NCBI GenBank assembly: GCA_963970005.1 | Contig: CAXAMN010025262.1 | Span: 393,480-457,479 of the forward strand | Length of the DNA: 64,000 bases | From: Durusdinium trenchii | Taxonomy: Eukaryota; Sar; Dinophyceae; Suessiales; Symbiodiniaceae | Direction of reading: 5' to 3' | Part shown: piece by piece, positions 62,752-64,000 of the stretch | Layout of the letters: each line of letters opens with the position of its first letter | How positions within the stretch are numbered: the first letter of the stretch is position 1 | Position numbers and translations under genes: made by a program | Notes under the pieces: model-generated | What the model was told of the DNA's origin: nothing | Databases searched by the model: none | What the model saw: only the letters and a program-made list of their open reading frames with translations

Positions 62752-64000
62752 CTACTTACCTACATACTTACTTACTTACTTACTACTACTGGTACTAGTA
62801 GCTAGAGGCTACAGCCAAGTGCATGGCTACCAGTGATAACAGGGTGCCTTAGTGCTACTAGCAAGAAGCTGCTAGTAACAAGTGTAAGCTCCCAACATGT
62901 TGCGACCACCTCCCAGCAATGCGGACTGAGAGGCTGAGAGCATCCCAGTGCCTGAAACACGTCAACGCAGCACAGAAATGAGAGTGGCGCAGTTGGTGAT
63001 GAACATTATGAATGCGAGATGTATTCAAGAGTAATTCAACCAAATTTGATTTTATCGAATCATCACGGACAAATCACCAACCCCCAGAAAGCACCTGCAT
63101 GCACGTCAACATCCCCGTTCAGGCCCCTATTTGATCTATTTGTCTCCCACAAGGTAAACACCGCCCCAGCAACCCCCCCCAGCAGCACGTTTGCTTTTCC
63201 AGCTCCTTCTGACGGCAGCGTTTCACACCACGTGGAAAAACACCCCCGTACTACGTTCCGGTGCCGGTCTCTCCGAACGGTCGACCTCACCGCCCGGTGC
63301 CACGGTGCCGGACGCAATCTGGCTGGGCTCGTCGCACTCTTGGAGCCCGATGGTGTCCGGCCTGACGCGGTGCCGACCGTGGCGCGCGACGCAGAGAGAC
63401 GGGCCGTGGTTTGGGGAGCTTTAATAGTCCAAAGGGAAAGGGAAGAGAGAAGTCGTTGGGGAAGACTTGCAAGAAAAATCAGAGAAATGATGAAAGGTGA
63501 GAAGTTGTGACATGCCAACCCTTCATGTTTATACCTGTTTAGTTCTTGTCCCTTTGTGCTGGCGCATGTGATCATTCCTGTTGATGTTGCACATTGACGG
63601 GTTTGTGACATGATATGATGAGTGTCAAAGCCATCGATCCACTCATCGATCCCTATGTTGATCACAGTAGATGGTACAAACCCCATGATGTTCTTTAGAT
63701 ATAAATACGAATATTACGAATCCATAAACAACCTCTTGGGGTCTGTGCCATCTACTCTCAATCCACTATACAAGTTGAAGTATGGGAAACCGGGTGTCAG
63801 GGAGTTGGCCACCAAAAAAAAAACAAAGAACATCCATCAAATCGATCTTTTGAACCACAACTTGAAATCACAGCAAAAGAACTATATGGGCCTGACTACA
63901 GTTGTAGTGGGTCGTTTATCCACTTGGTCTGCCAAACGACTCCACTTCATGTCTCTGGGTCATGGTGGGTTTCTGGCCAATCCGCTAACATGGTCAGCCG
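62470..64000. other. gene-poor; repeat at 62625-62880; GC-rich open frames near 63.3 kb
   Basis: At 63250-63430 the plus strand reads GRNLAGLVALLEPDGVRPDA, but the minus strand is open too, so neither is called. The last 300 bp hold no gene. TAAACAACCTCTTGGGGTCTG near 63725 resembles a block at 39120. Confidence 0.3.
62625..62880. repeat. ACT and TTAC repeats with ACTAGTAGC-type flanks
   Basis: TACTAC units (62662-62713), then TTAC units (62717-62785), lie between CACTAGTAGTAAC and CTACTAGCAAG-type words. It belongs to the same dispersed group as 9475-9600. Confidence 0.75.

Noticed and set aside
1-64000. CRISPR arrays, bacterial operons, ribosome binding sites, integrons
   Set aside because: No regularly spaced repeats with unique spacers and no prokaryotic gene layout; the exon signals are eukaryotic.

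Overview
The window looks like nuclear DNA of a dinoflagellate, most likely from the Symbiodiniaceae or a close relative. I infer this from several features together. Apart from one retroelement there is no long intact gene. Short open exon-like stretches sit between AG|G acceptors and GT or GC donors on both strands, with long introns or spacers between them. Tandem and segmental duplications are common, and small inverted-repeat elements recur. No spliced-leader, tRNA or rRNA gene was recognised. The organism call is an inference; no diagnostic marker gene is present.

Region 1 (1 to about 8450) is the most coherent part: a plus-strand, A/C-rich unit of five consecutive reading frames. ORF1 (cut by the window edge) has a Myb/SANT-like motif split by a +1 frameshift. 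ORF2 is a coiled-coil protein with an Arg/Ser-rich region. ORF3 is a small basic, proline-rich protein. ORF4 is a Gag-like coiled-coil protein. ORF5 is an 870-residue protein with an N-terminal GIY-YIG endonuclease and a Penelope-like reverse transcriptase. ORF4 and ORF5 lie in the same frame, separated by one UGA and 81 sense codons. The 10-mer TCTTGTACAG occurs three times in the inter-ORF spacers, twice just before a start codon. A perfect H-type pseudoknot (two 8-bp stems) lies 112 nt after the ORF5 stop. The region reads as a multi-cistronic retroelement with processing signals between the cistrons.

Region 2 (about 8.45 to 30 kb) is a decayed array of duplicated exons, mostly on the minus strand. 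Several exon families occur in two to four copies each. It also holds a 1.2-1.3 kb direct duplication (18450-19670 and 24331-25665), a cluster of related units at 14.4-16.7 kb, a purine tract, an AT-rich island near 20.1-20.4 kb, and a 480-bp tandem duplication near 27 kb that contains eight strong hairpins.

Region 3 (30 to 50 kb) has scattered exon candidates with good splice signals, mostly minus strand. These include a WD40-like exon and a duplicated exon at 32.8 and 34.0 kb. Inverted-repeat elements lie between them.

Region 4 (50 to 64 kb) starts with long trinucleotide tracts, one containing a 10-base assembly gap. It continues with inverted-repeat elements and two minus-strand exons that carry the GDFNA and SDHNP signatures of an endonuclease/exonuclease/phosphatase family gene.

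Exon calls come from reading open frames and splice signals by eye. No transcript or database support was available.
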